Both the position numbers and the translations under genes were made by a program. From Phenylobacterium sp. (GTDB lineage Bacteria; Pseudomonadota; Alphaproteobacteria; Caulobacterales; Caulobacteraceae), in contig NZ_JAKRSA010000030.1 in assembly GCF_022402485.1 (NCBI RefSeq), positions 1-64,000 of the forward strand: DNA of 64,000 bases. Direction: 5' to 3'. This document shows, piece by piece, positions 1 through 9,688 of this stretch. Positions within the stretch are counted from its first letter, which is position 1. Each line of letters begins with the position of its first letter. Under the pieces are notes generated by a model, which did not search any database, was not told where the DNA came from, and saw nothing but the letters and a program-made list of their open reading frames with translations.

Positions 1-3
1 CCC

Positions 4-378
4 ATGAAACTGACTTCCCCCCGCCTGCTGGACGGGTCCGCCATCGGCCTGTCCGGCCTCTGCCTCCTGCACTGCCTGGCCCTGCCGGTGGCCGCAGGAT
101 TTGCCCCGCTGCTCGGCGTCTGGAGCGAGGCGGAGTGGGTTCATTTGGCTTTTGTCGCCCTGGCGGCCCCCATCTCGGCCGGTGCTCTGGTCCTGGCCAG
201 ACCCCGCAGGCCCGCGGCGATCGCCCTGGCCGCCACGGGGCTTGGCCTGCTGATCGCGGCCCTGTTCTTCCATGAGGCCGAGACCTTGATGACTGTGGCC
301 GGGGGGCTGACCCTGGCCACAGGCCATCTGGTGAACTGGCGGGGTCGCGCCCTGCCGCCCCATGCCCATGCGGCCTAG
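4..378 (+). CDS. MerC-domain small membrane protein
   Basis: ORF 124 aa with an LSGLCLLHCLALP motif and several hydrophobic helices typical of MerC domain proteins. Confidence 0.75.
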   Translation: MKLTSPRLLDGSAIGLSGLCLLHCLALPVAAGFAPLLGVWSEAEWVHLAFVALAAPISAGALVLARPRRPAAIALAATGLGLLIAALFFHEAETLMTVAGGLTLATGHLVNWRGRALPPHAHAA

Positions 379-994
379 GCTCGGCCTCGGACTGGCTCTG
401 CTGGTCCTGGCCGCCTGCGGGGAAAAGCCCTCTGAGGCGCCGCCGAGCGCCCTACAGGCGGCTGAACCGCCCGTGGACGCTTCCACCCTGGAAACAACCC
501 CCGCCCCGACGGGGGACGCCGACATGTGGGCGGAGTTTGAATCTGGCCGCATGCCGATCATCGACGAGCTGGCCGATGAGCGCGCCCTGCAGCTCACCTT
601 GCCTACTGCGGACGGCCCCCAGTGGGCCAAGCTGCGCAAGACCGAGGTCTGGATCGACGAGCCGACCCAGCTGTTCCGCGCCCGCCATCCCGCCGAGGTG
701 AGGGCCCTGGCGGGCAAGGCGTTCAAGATCCAGGGCTTCATGCTTCCCCTGGAGATGGCTGAGCGGACGACGCGCTTCCTGCTCTCGCCCTATACGCCGG
801 TCTGTTTCTATCACCCGCCGGCCGAGCCTAATGAGGTGATCGAGGTCTATCTCGATCGGCCCATCCGGGCCGGTTACCACCTCGTTGAGGTCGAAGGTGT
901 CCTGACCCTCACCGACAATGGCGAAAAGGGTCTGTTCTTCCAGATCCACAAAGGCGCGGCCCGGATCGTCCAGGAGGTGGACGGAGAGCTCTAG
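362..994 (+). CDS. Putative lipoprotein, DUF3299-like
   Basis: Lipobox-like LVLAACGE; FKIQGFMLPLE...FLLSPYTPVCFYHPPAEPNEVIEV is DUF3299-like; overlaps the MerC ORF end. Confidence 0.65.
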   Translation: MPMRPRLGLGLALLVLAACGEKPSEAPPSALQAAEPPVDASTLETTPAPTGDADMWAEFESGRMPIIDELADERALQLTLPTADGPQWAKLRKTEVWIDEPTQLFRARHPAEVRALAGKAFKIQGFMLPLEMAERTTRFLLSPYTPVCFYHPPAEPNEVIEVYLDRPIRAGYHLVEVEGVLTLTDNGEKGLFFQIHKGAARIVQEVDGEL

Positions 995-2739
995 CCGGCC
1001 AGGGCCGCAGCGCTCACCGCCTCCAGGTCCGCAGCGCCCTGGGTCACCGCCGCCACCAGCCCCGGCGCGCCGGCCAGAACCTGTCCCGCATAGAGCCGCG
1101 CCAGGGGCAGGCGGGCCTGCATCCAGGGATCGTCGGAGCCAGAGGCGGCCAAGGCCTGCCGGCCCAGCACGAAGCCGCCGATCACATCTCCGGCCAGTTT
1201 CAGATAGGGGGTCGCGCCGGCGGCCGAGGGTGTCCCGCGATTGTTGAGCAGCCAGTCGGTGGCGGCCTCCAGGGCGCGCACGCCCTCGGCCAGCCGCTGG
1301 CCGGCCTCGGCGAGGTCTTGGCGGGCGGCCAGGGTCTCGGCGGTCATGGCCATCTCGGCGCAAAGGGCGTCCATCACCGCGCCCTCGGCCATGCCCAGCT
1401 TGCGCCCCGCCAGGTCCAGGGCCTGGATGCCGTTGGTGCCCTCATAGATCGGGCCGATCCGGGCGTCCCGATAGTGCTGGGCCGCCCCGGTCTCCTCGAT
1501 GAAGCCCATGCCCCCGTGGACCTGCACGCCCAGGGAGGCCACCTCGACCCCCACATCGGTGGACCAGGCCTTGGCGATGGGGGTCAGCAGTTCCTGGCGG
1601 GCCTTGGCGCTGGCCCGGGCGGCGGGGTCGGGGGCCAGCCGGGCCTGATCGGCCAGCACCCCGGTCATGAAACAGATCCCCCGGGCCGCCTCGATCTTGG
1701 CCTTCATCAGCATCAGGGTGCGGCGGACGTCGGGATGGTCATAGATCGGGGCGGGAGAAGCCCCGCCCCAGGCCGACTTGCCTTGCGTGCGGTCCTGGGC
1801 ATAGGCCAGGGCCTGCTGGAAGGCCCGCTCAGCGATGCCGACCCCTTCGACGCCCACCTGCAGGCGGGCAGCGTTCATCATGACGAACATGTGGGCCAGG
1901 CCCTGGTTCAGCTCGCCGACCAGTTCGGCCTTGGCGCCTTCGAACATCATCACGCAGGTGGGCGAGGCATGGATGCCCAGCTTGTGCTCGATGGAGGCCG
2001 CCCAGAGCCCGTTGGCCTCGCCCAGTGCGCCATCGTCCAGGACCGCCCGCTTGGTGGCCAGGAACAGGGAAATGCCCTTCACCCCGGGCGGGGCGTTGGG
2101 CAGCCTCGCCAGCACCAGATGGCAGATATTGTCCGCCGCATCGTGGTCGCCCCAGGTGATGAAGATCTTCTGGCCATAGAGCCTGTAGCCACCGTTTCCG
2201 TCGGGCTCGGCCCGGGTGGTCAGCGCGGCCAGGTCCGAGCCGGCCTGGGGCTCGGTGAGGTTCATGGTCCCGGTCCATTCCCCCGACACCAGCCTCGGCA
2301 GCACCAGTCGCTTCTGGCGCTCGGTCCCGTGCAGGGTCAGGGCCTCGATGGCCGCCTGGGTGAGCATGGGGCAGAGGCCAAAGGCCATATTGGCCGCATG
2401 GACCATTTCGAACACCGCCAGCTCCATGGCCTTGGGCAGCCCCTGACCCCCGTGTTCGGGCTCGGCGGCCAGGCTGTTCCAGCCCTGCTGGGCAAAGGCG
2501 CGATAGGCGTCGGCAAAGCCTGGCGCGGCGGTGACCTTGTTGTCCGCATGCCGGGCCCCTTCCTGGTCCCCGGTCCAGTTGAGCGGGGCAAGCACCCCGG
2601 TGGTGAAGGCACCGGCGGCCTCCAGCACGGCGGTGACGGTGTCGGCGTCCAGGTCGGGGAAGCTCGTCTCCACAAGGTCCCCATGGCCGGCGACGTTCAG
2701 GGCAAAGGCGATGTCGCGGACAGGGGCGCGGAAGGTCAT
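991..2739 (-). CDS. Acyl-CoA dehydrogenase
   Basis: MNLTEPQAGSDLAALTTRAEP, GIHASPTCVM, QVHGGMGFIEETGAAQHYRDARIGPIYEGTNGIQALDL; start at MTFRAPVRD (2739) preferred over the ORF start. Confidence 0.9.
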   Translation of the reverse strand: MTFRAPVRDIAFALNVAGHGDLVETSFPDLDADTVTAVLEAAGAFTTGVLAPLNWTGDQEGARHADNKVTAAPGFADAYRAFAQQGWNSLAAEPEHGGQGLPKAMELAVFEMVHAANMAFGLCPMLTQAAIEALTLHGTERQKRLVLPRLVSGEWTGTMNLTEPQAGSDLAALTTRAEPDGNGGYRLYGQKIFITWGDHDAADNICHLVLARLPNAPPGVKGISLFLATKRAVLDDGALGEANGLWAASIEHKLGIHASPTCVMMFEGAKAELVGELNQGLAHMFVMMNAARLQVGVEGVGIAERAFQQALAYAQDRTQGKSAWGGASPAPIYDHPDVRRTLMLMKAKIEAARGICFMTGVLADQARLAPDPAARASAKARQELLTPIAKAWSTDVGVEVASLGVQVHGGMGFIEETGAAQHYRDARIGPIYEGTNGIQALDLAGRKLGMAEGAVMDALCAEMAMTAETLAARQDLAEAGQRLAEGVRALEAATDWLLNNRGTPSAAGATPYLKLAGDVIGGFVLGRQALAASGSDDPWMQARLPLARLYAGQVLAGAPGLVAAVTQGAADLEAVSAAALAG

Positions 2740-2870
2740 GGGAGGCTCCTCTTGGGTCGCGCCTATGTAGGCCCGATGACGTTGCGTCACCAAGGCTTGA
2801 GCGCGGGGGTGGCGACAAGCCGCGTCCTTTGCGGGTATCACCCGGCGGCCTTCAGGATGGGACAGACACC

Positions 2871-3803
2871 ATGACGCATGCCGATCCGACGGTCGAACAG
2901 GCCGCCCGCGCCCTGGCCGGCGGCGCCCTGGTGATCCTGCCCACCGAAACCGTCTACGGCCTGGCCGCCGACGCTGCCGAGCCTCGGGCCGTCGCCGCCC
3001 TGTTCGAGGCCAAGGGCAGGCCCCGGTTCAATCCGCTGATCGCCCATGTGACGGGCCTGGCCATGGCCGAGACCTTCGCCGGGTTTGATGACCGGGCCCG
3101 CGCCCTGGCCAAGGCCTTCTGGCCGGGCCCTTTGACCCTGGTCCTGCCGGTGACCGACGCGGCGGCGGTCTGCGATCTGGCCCGGGCCGGCCTGGACAGC
3201 GTGGCGGTGCGGGCCCCGGCCCATCCCTTGGCTAAAGGGGTGATCGCAGCCTTGGGCCGCCCCGTGGTGGCCCCCTCGGCCAATCGCTCGGGCCGGCCTA
3301 GCCCCACCACCTACGCGGACGCCCTGGAAGAGACCGGGGCCTTCGCCTTGGCCGCCCTGGACGGCGGGCCCTGCGCCGTGGGCCTGGAGTCCACCGTGGT
3401 GGCCCTGCTGGACGCCCCGCGCCTGCTGCGGCCCGGTGCGGTGACCCGGGCGCAGATCGAGGCGGTGATCGGTCCCCTGGCCGAGGCTGAGGACGATGCC
3501 AAGAGATCCCCCGGCCGCCTAGCCCGGCACTATGCACCGCAGGCGCCGGTTCGCCTGGACGTGATCGCGCCGGAACCGGACGAGGCTTATCTCGCCTTTG
3601 GTCCGGGCGCGCCTGAGGGCCCGCAGGTGTTCAATCTCAGCCCGACCGGCGACCTTGCCGAGGCCGCCGCCCATCTGTTTGCCTATCTGCGGGCCGCTGA
3701 CCGAACCGCACCCCGGGCTATCGCTGTGGCCCCGATCCCGGCCCACGGGCTCGGTGAAGCCATCACCGATCGCCTGCGCCGCGCGGCGGGCTTTGTCGGA
3801 TAG
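2871..3803 (+). CDS. L-threonylcarbamoyladenylate synthase (Sua5/YrdC/YciO family)
   Basis: LPTETVYGLAADA, KGRPRFNPLIAHV, APSANRSGRPSPTT, LRPGAVT, SPGRLARHYAP (Sua5 C-terminal domain). Confidence 0.9.
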   Translation: MTHADPTVEQAARALAGGALVILPTETVYGLAADAAEPRAVAALFEAKGRPRFNPLIAHVTGLAMAETFAGFDDRARALAKAFWPGPLTLVLPVTDAAAVCDLARAGLDSVAVRAPAHPLAKGVIAALGRPVVAPSANRSGRPSPTTYADALEETGAFALAALDGGPCAVGLESTVVALLDAPRLLRPGAVTRAQIEAVIGPLAEAEDDAKRSPGRLARHYAPQAPVRLDVIAPEPDEAYLAFGPGAPEGPQVFNLSPTGDLAEAAAHLFAYLRAADRTAPRAIAVAPIPAHGLGEAITDRLRRAAGFVG

Positions 3804-3826
3804 GCTGAAGGCGCTAGATTTATCAC

Positions 3827-5236
3827 ATGACCATTTCCGTGCCCGCCGATGTCCTGTCCCGCCTGAAGGCCGTGCTTGGCGAGCGGGGCTGGAGCCAGGA
3901 CCCTGAGCGTCTCGCCCCCAAGCTGCTGGAATGGCGCGACCGCTGGAGCGGTCAGACGCCGTTCCTGGCCCTGCCGGGCTCGACCGAGGATGTGGCCGCC
4001 GTGGTTGGCATCTGTTTCGAGGCCGGGGTTCCGATCACCCCTCAGGGGGGCAATACAGGTCTCGTGGGCGGTCAGATCCCCATGGGCGAGATCCTGCTGT
4101 CCACCGAGCGCCTGACCGCTGTCCGCGACGTGGACGCCCTGGACGATGTCCTGGTGGTGGAGGCCGGCGTCACCCTGGCCGGCGCCCATGAGGCGGCCCT
4201 GGCCCAGAACCGCCGCTTCCCCCTGGACCTCGCCTCGCAAGGGACCGCCACCATCGGCGGGGTGATCTCCACCAATGCTGGCGGCACTGCGGTGCTGCGC
4301 TACGGCACCACCCGCGACCTGGTGCTGGGCCTGGAGGCGGTCCTGCCCAATGGCGAGGTCTGGAATGGCCTGAAGCGGCTGCGCAAGGACAATACCGGCT
4401 ATGATCTGAAGCAGTTGCTGATCGGCGCCGAAGGCACCCTTGGGGTCGTGACGGCCGCCAGTCTGAAGCTGTTTCCCATCCTGCCGTCCCGGGCGGTGGC
4501 CATGGTCGGCCTGGCCAGTCCGAGGGCGGCCCTGGACCTGCTGGCCCGGGCCAAGGAAAGCGCCGGCGGCGGGGTTGAAGCCTTTGAGCTGATGAGCCGG
4601 GTGGGGGTGGATTTCGCCCTCAAGAACATTGCCGGCCAGCGCGATCCCCTGGAGAAGATTCATCCCTGGTACGTGCTGATCGAGCTGGCCTCCGGGGAGC
4701 TTGGCTCCGCCGAACGAGCCCTGGAGCGGCTGTTGGGCCAAGCCCTGGAGACGGGCCTGATCGCCGACGCGGCGGTGGCCCAGACCGAAACCCAGGCCCG
4801 GGCGCTCTGGTCCCTGCGGGAGAACCAGTCCCCGGCCCAGAAGCCCGAGGGGGCCACCTGGAAGCACGACGTCTCGGTGCCAGTGAGTGCGGTGGCCGAG
4901 TTTCTCGACCAGGCCGGGGCGGCCATGAGCGCCTTTGCCCCGGGCTGCCGGATCTGTGCCTTCGGGCATGTGGGGGACGGCAACATCCACTATGATGTGC
5001 TGCGGCCAGATGGCGGGGACGATGCGGCCCATTCGGCGGCCCGGGACGAGGGATCGCGCCGGGTTCACGACATTGTTGCCGCCCTGCACGGCTCGATCTC
5101 CGCCGAGCACGGCCTGGGATCGATGAAGACCCAGGAGGCCATGCGCTATAAGGCCCCCGTCGAGGTCAACGCCCTGCGTGCGATCCGCGCAGCCCTTGAC
5201 CCCCAGCGCATCATGAACCCCCGCGTGCACTTCTAA
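3827..5236 (+). CDS. FAD-binding oxidoreductase (GlcD / D-2-hydroxyacid dehydrogenase type)
   Basis: PQGGNTGLVGGQIP, GGVISTNAGGTAVLRYG, GHVGDGNIHYDV, ISAEHGLGSMK. Confidence 0.9.
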   Translation: MTISVPADVLSRLKAVLGERGWSQDPERLAPKLLEWRDRWSGQTPFLALPGSTEDVAAVVGICFEAGVPITPQGGNTGLVGGQIPMGEILLSTERLTAVRDVDALDDVLVVEAGVTLAGAHEAALAQNRRFPLDLASQGTATIGGVISTNAGGTAVLRYGTTRDLVLGLEAVLPNGEVWNGLKRLRKDNTGYDLKQLLIGAEGTLGVVTAASLKLFPILPSRAVAMVGLASPRAALDLLARAKESAGGGVEAFELMSRVGVDFALKNIAGQRDPLEKIHPWYVLIELASGELGSAERALERLLGQALETGLIADAAVAQTETQARALWSLRENQSPAQKPEGATWKHDVSVPVSAVAEFLDQAGAAMSAFAPGCRICAFGHVGDGNIHYDVLRPDGGDDAAHSAARDEGSRRVHDIVAALHGSISAEHGLGSMKTQEAMRYKAPVEVNALRAIRAALDPQRIMNPRVHF

Positions 5237-5287
5237 ACCGCCCCGGCGCCTTGGCTTTGTCACGAAGACCCGTCAAAGGACCGCCCT

Positions 5288-6073
5288 ATGCTGTTCGTCC
5301 TTTCACCAGCCAAGGCGCTGGACTTCTCCGCCCCTGAAAGCCGCCTGGGCATGACCGCCCCGCAGTTCGACCAGGACGTGGCCGAACTGTCCAAGACCAC
5401 CCGCAAGCTCAGCGTCGCCGACCTCAAGCGGCTGATGTCCCTGTCGGACAAGCTCGCCGAGTTGAACCGCGCCCGGTTCCAGGCCTTTGATCCCGAGAGC
5501 GAGGAGGGGCTGCAGGCGGCCCTGGCCTTTAATGGCGACGTCTATTCCGGCCTGCGCGCCCGGCAGATGAGCAAGGCGGATCTGGACTGGGCCCAGGATC
5601 ACCTGCGGATTCTCTCAGGGCTCTATGGGCTCCTGCGGCCCCTGGACGTGATTCAGCCCTATCGCCTGGAAATGGGGACGCGGCTGAAAACCCCGCGCGG
5701 GGCGACCCTCTACGACTTCTGGGCCGACCGGATCGCCCTGGCCCTGAACGCGGCGGCCAAGGATCACGCCGATCCCACCCTGGTGAATCTGGCCAGCCAG
5801 GAATACTTCGGCGCCGTGGACGCCCGGGCGCTCAAGCTGCCCGTGCTCGGGGTCAGGTTCCTCGAGGAAAAGGACGGTCATGCCAAGATCGTCAGCTTCT
5901 ACGCCAAGAAGGCCCGCGGCCTCATGGCCCGCTGGGCCATCGACAACCGCATCAGCCGGGTCGATGATCTGAAGGCCTTCGACCTGGAGGGCTACAGGTT
6001 CGCAGCCCTTCAGTCCCAGCCGGGTGAGTGGACCTTCACCCGCCCGCAACCGACCGCCGCCTCGGCGGCCTGA
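5288..6073 (+). CDS. yaaA: Peroxide stress protein YaaA (DUF328)
   Basis: MLFVLSPAKALDF, DVYSGL, ILSGLYGLLRPLDVIQPYRLEMGT, VNLASQEYF. Confidence 0.9.
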   Translation: MLFVLSPAKALDFSAPESRLGMTAPQFDQDVAELSKTTRKLSVADLKRLMSLSDKLAELNRARFQAFDPESEEGLQAALAFNGDVYSGLRARQMSKADLDWAQDHLRILSGLYGLLRPLDVIQPYRLEMGTRLKTPRGATLYDFWADRIALALNAAAKDHADPTLVNLASQEYFGAVDARALKLPVLGVRFLEEKDGHAKIVSFYAKKARGLMARWAIDNRISRVDDLKAFDLEGYRFAALQSQPGEWTFTRPQPTAASAA

Positions 6074-6095
6074 GACACCCCACGGAGAGACGGTA

Positions 6096-6893
6096 ATGGC
6101 GGCAGATTATGGCATCGCCGGGCATGTGGCGATCGTCACCGGCTCCACCAGCGGCATCGGCTTTGCCATGGCCTCGGCCCTGGCCGAACAGGGGGTCCAT
6201 GTGATCCTCAATGGCCTGGGCGACCCCGCCAGGATCGAGACCGACCGCCGGGAGCTGCAGGCCCGCACCAACGCCTCGATCCGCTATCACGGTGCGGACA
6301 TGACGAGGCCCGACGAGATCGCCGACCTGGTGGACTATGCCCGCCGGGAGTTCGGCCGCCTCGACATCCTGGTCAACAATGCCGGCATCCAGCACGTCTC
6401 CCCCATCGAGGACTTCCCGCCCGAAAAGTGGGACGCCCTGATCGCCATCATCCTGTCCTCAGCCTTCCACGCCACCCGGGCAGCCGTGCCGATCATGAAG
6501 GCCCAAGGGCGCGGCCGGATCGTCAACATCGCCTCGGCCCACGGCCTGGTGGCCTCGCCCTTCAAGTCGGCCTATGTGGCGGCCAAGTTCGGGGTGGTGG
6601 GCCTGACCAAGGCCGTGGGCGTGGAGCTGGCCCGCACCGGCGTCACCTGCAACGCCATCTGCCCGGGCTATGTGAAGACCCCCCTGGTGGAGGCCCAGAT
6701 CGGCGACCAGGCCCGCTCGCGGGGCATTTCCGAAGACCGGGTGGTGGACGAGGTGATCCTGGCCGCCCAGCCCAACAAGGCCTTCGTCGAATACGACCAC
6801 CTGGCCGGTATGCTACTCTACCTTGTCTCCGACATGGGCGCCTCAGCGACAGGGGCGGCGCTGTCGGTGGATGGCGGCTGGACGGCGACCTGA
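6096..6893 (+). CDS. 3-hydroxybutyrate dehydrogenase-like SDR
   Basis: VTGSTSGIG, NNAGIQHVSPIEDFP, ASAHGLVASPFKSAYVAAKFG, CNAICPGYVKTPLVE. Confidence 0.85.
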   Translation: MAADYGIAGHVAIVTGSTSGIGFAMASALAEQGVHVILNGLGDPARIETDRRELQARTNASIRYHGADMTRPDEIADLVDYARREFGRLDILVNNAGIQHVSPIEDFPPEKWDALIAIILSSAFHATRAAVPIMKAQGRGRIVNIASAHGLVASPFKSAYVAAKFGVVGLTKAVGVELARTGVTCNAICPGYVKTPLVEAQIGDQARSRGISEDRVVDEVILAAQPNKAFVEYDHLAGMLLYLVSDMGASATGAALSVDGGWTAT

Positions 6894-7126
6894 GGTTAGA
6901 GGGCGCGTTGGCCTTGGGAGCCGGGGAGACGCGCGCCGGGGTGGCCTGCCAGTCCGCAGGACGGAGGTTCTGGTTGGCGGCTGGAGCGGCCGTTGGGCTC
7001 GATACCAGATGCGGACCTTGGTGCGTGGGTGGGGAATGTCCCCTCTATGGAGGGCACCGGCAGTCCGGAGGCGACTGAGGCTGCCGAGATCAACCGATTT
7101 CGAGCGCTAAGCTCAGCCCACGCGGA

Positions 7127-7861
7127 TCACCGTCCCCCCTGCTGCGAGTCAAATGGAGTTTCCATCCCAATCTCCCGCAGCAGCATCCGTCCGAGATAGG
7201 ACACCTCGACTGTGTGCTTGAAGTCCCCCTTCCGAGCGTCGAACTCAGGGGTCTCGCCCTTCCGCGGCTGGCTGTAGTTCTTTTTTAGTAAATCCAGGCG
7301 GAGGAGGTGGTCCTTGCCAGCCTCGTAGAGATGACTCTGATCGACAGCTGAAGGCAGCGACCCCATGTGCAGAGGCTCCGGGCGATTGATGCGTTCGAAC
7401 GCCTGTCGGTCTGCCCCAGCATACGCCCGTCCATACGCGTTGAGCAGGTTCACCTCATCGTCGTCCAACTGTCCTAGAATCAATAGGAGCCGCTTCCTCC
7501 GAATGACGTCCGCGTCATCTTCGCTCAACCCCCGGTTCACGGCCTCCACGATATGGTCAATGCGCTCCTTGGAAGTCGCTCGTGCAGACTGGAAGCCTCC
7601 CTCTTCGATTAGATCAATCTTCTCCACGTTTGCCGCCAACCCATCTCTCACCTCCAAGCTGAGCAGGTCGACGCGGGCAGCCAGGGCGCGCAAGTAGGCG
7701 GCAATGCGGTCGGCGCGCTGGCCCGGGATAACCGATCCGACGACTTCGCCGACGAGACCGCCGGCTACCGGGATCGAGCCAGCTATGCCCTTGCCGATGG
7801 CGACTAACTTATCGCGCCACTCTTCGTCGAGCCGGTCACTGTTCGCCCTCGATTCAGTCAC
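7127..7861 (-). CDS. Hypothetical protein with Gly-rich hydrophobic N-terminal segment
   Basis: 244 aa ORF in the lower-GC islet; GKGIAGSIPVAGGLVGEVVGSVIPG segment; no family recognised. Confidence 0.6.
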   Translation of the reverse strand: MTESRANSDRLDEEWRDKLVAIGKGIAGSIPVAGGLVGEVVGSVIPGQRADRIAAYLRALAARVDLLSLEVRDGLAANVEKIDLIEEGGFQSARATSKERIDHIVEAVNRGLSEDDADVIRRKRLLLILGQLDDDEVNLLNAYGRAYAGADRQAFERINRPEPLHMGSLPSAVDQSHLYEAGKDHLLRLDLLKKNYSQPRKGETPEFDARKGDFKHTVEVSYLGRMLLREIGMETPFDSQQGGR

Positions 7862-8001
7862 ACCTCACGCTCCTGGAATTTCTGGTCGCGGCTACGCTGA
7901 AAGGGGAGGTGCCAGCGCGGACCAGCGCGGCGCGCTTGTCGTAGATGACCGCACCGAACATCGCGGCGCGGTGGAGACTCCCCCTAATCTTGTCTCAGCA
8001 C

Positions 8002-8694
8002 TCATGGGGAGCGACCCGCGGGATGGCTCGGCGGGCGGCTTTCCAGATGCTGCTCCAACGCATCAGTCATGGCGTCGACCAGATGCCTGAACCGGTAGGC
8101 ATCTGCAGGAGTTAGGCCGCCTTGGTGCGCGGCAATATTGCGTAGCTTTCTTAGCTCCCCAAGCATATATGCAACCTCTTTACTCAATATTTCCTTTTGT
8201 TTGAGTCCTTCTATAGTTTTCGACAATGTGCGGGGTCGGTCTTGATTGACGTAGTGCTCGTCATTCAGTTCATCGAGCATCATCTCAATTGGCCCCCACG
8301 AATCGAGGATCGCAGCGTCCGGAGAGATGGCCAGCAGATTTTCGAAGCGACTCTCGCCGGGCGAGGTATATTCTCTTGTAGACTGCACGTTGTCCCGCCG
8401 GGACGCAACTTCGAGTTTGTCGAGTTTGGCGGCGAAGTCTAAGGTCTTGTCCCCCCATGTCAGCTTACTCACCTTTCCGAGCAAGCCTCGCAGTTAAGAT
8501 CGAAACATCAATGCGACAATAACAATCGCGACCGGCCACGCGAGAGAATGGACGATCGACGAAGACCACTGGAGCAGATCCATTGCCTTCTCCGAGGTGG
8601 ATGCTTTCAGTTGAAGGTCAGTAGGATTCATCCGCGCAATCTCTTCGCTAACGCATTGAGGCAAATGACGACAAGCTGCGAAACTTGATCCCAA
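8002..8694 (-). pseudogene. Membrane-anchored hypothetical protein interrupted by one in-frame TAA (8494-8496)
   Basis: ORFs 8494..8694 and 8002..8484 are in the same frame; joined they read ...SSIVHSLAWPVAIVIVALMFRS*LRGLLGKVSKLTWGDKTLDFAAKLDKLEV..., a TM-anchor plus GDKxLDF architecture seen in a family of uncharacterised bacterial proteins; C-terminal RKLRNIAAH. Confidence 0.6.
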
Positions 8695-8705
8695 AGCGGA
8701 GATAG

Positions 8706-9515
8706 ATGAATCGGCGAGGGCGCGAAATCGGGCGAATGAACGTAGCGGTTCATCGTGTCGAAGGAGAAGATGCCATCAGGGCTCCCGGATCTCGGGGACA
8801 GGACATTATACCAATCGCTGCGGTGAAGCGTCTCAACAGCCTAAATCCCATTCTCCGAATCCCAGCCTTGGTACCTGAGCTTGTTTTGAGTACGCTTTTT
8901 GTTCTGGTCAAGCCTGGCCGTGCAACGGGGTTTAGAGAGCGAATGGTTCGAGGTCAGTCGGGTGGCGGGGCAGAGCTAAAGCGGTTGGCGAAGCGCGTCC
9001 CAGACGGAACGGACTTTCGCGCGCTGCTTGATGGAATTGAGGACCCTGCGCACAGCATCGCGTCACGCGACCGGTACATCGCTATCGTTGCCAGCGGTGC
9101 TGTCGAACATGCTCTCAAATTGGCGATCGAGCGCCACTTGGCAGCCGATCTTACAGAAGGCGAACGTGCAAGCCTCTTTCGGCAGCCGCTAGGAAACTTC
9201 GCAAGCCGTATCACGATGGCGCGTGCGCTCGGGGTGGTGAGCGCTGAGCAAGCGGTGGAGCTCAATCGCATCCGGGATATTCGCAATGCATTCGCGCACA
9301 CGATTGAGGCGCTGAGTTTTGATGCGCCGGAAGTTACCGACCTGCTCGGACGTATGTGGCACTATCCGGTGGCCGACTGGGCAGCTTACTTCGCGCCCGC
9401 CTTTCCGGCGCACCGTCAGTTCCTGATAATCTGTGCTAGCTTCTACGATGAATTGGTCCGGCACCAACTAGACCGAACTCGAGCAACTCCGCGGCGGAAG
9501 AGCGGGGGGCATTGA
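8706..9515 (+). CDS. MltR-family-like protein
   Basis: IASRDRYIAIVASGAVEHALKLAIERHL...LFRQPLGNFASRITMARALGVVSAEQAVELNRIRDIRNAFAH resembles the MltR family; the true start may be 8943 (MVRGQSGGG). Confidence 0.6.
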   Translation: MNRRGREIGRMNVAVHRVEGEDAIRAPGSRGQDIIPIAAVKRLNSLNPILRIPALVPELVLSTLFVLVKPGRATGFRERMVRGQSGGGAELKRLAKRVPDGTDFRALLDGIEDPAHSIASRDRYIAIVASGAVEHALKLAIERHLAADLTEGERASLFRQPLGNFASRITMARALGVVSAEQAVELNRIRDIRNAFAHTIEALSFDAPEVTDLLGRMWHYPVADWAAYFAPAFPAHRQFLIICASFYDELVRHQLDRTRATPRRKSGGH

Positions 9516-9688
9516 AGCATAGCCGCAAGGAGTACATGTTCTCCGCAGGGCACAAATCGAGCGTTCGAAGCACCTATGAGCCCATCTCCGACGCCCCGCC
9601 ATCCCCACCCCCACCCTCGCCCTTGACCTCCCGCCTTCGCCGCGCCTCTCTTCACGCCCAACACGTGTTTGAAAATGAGGAGGACGCC

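Noticed and set aside
1318-2874. 518-aa plus-strand ORF opposite the acyl-CoA dehydrogenase
   Set aside because: Composition (Gly/His/Gln-rich, no motifs) is that of an antisense shadow of the real gene.
3683-5263. 526-aa minus-strand ORF opposite the FAD-binding oxidoreductase
   Set aside because: The opposite strand encodes an unambiguous conserved enzyme; this is a high-GC antisense open frame rich in Gly/His/Gln/Arg with no family motifs.
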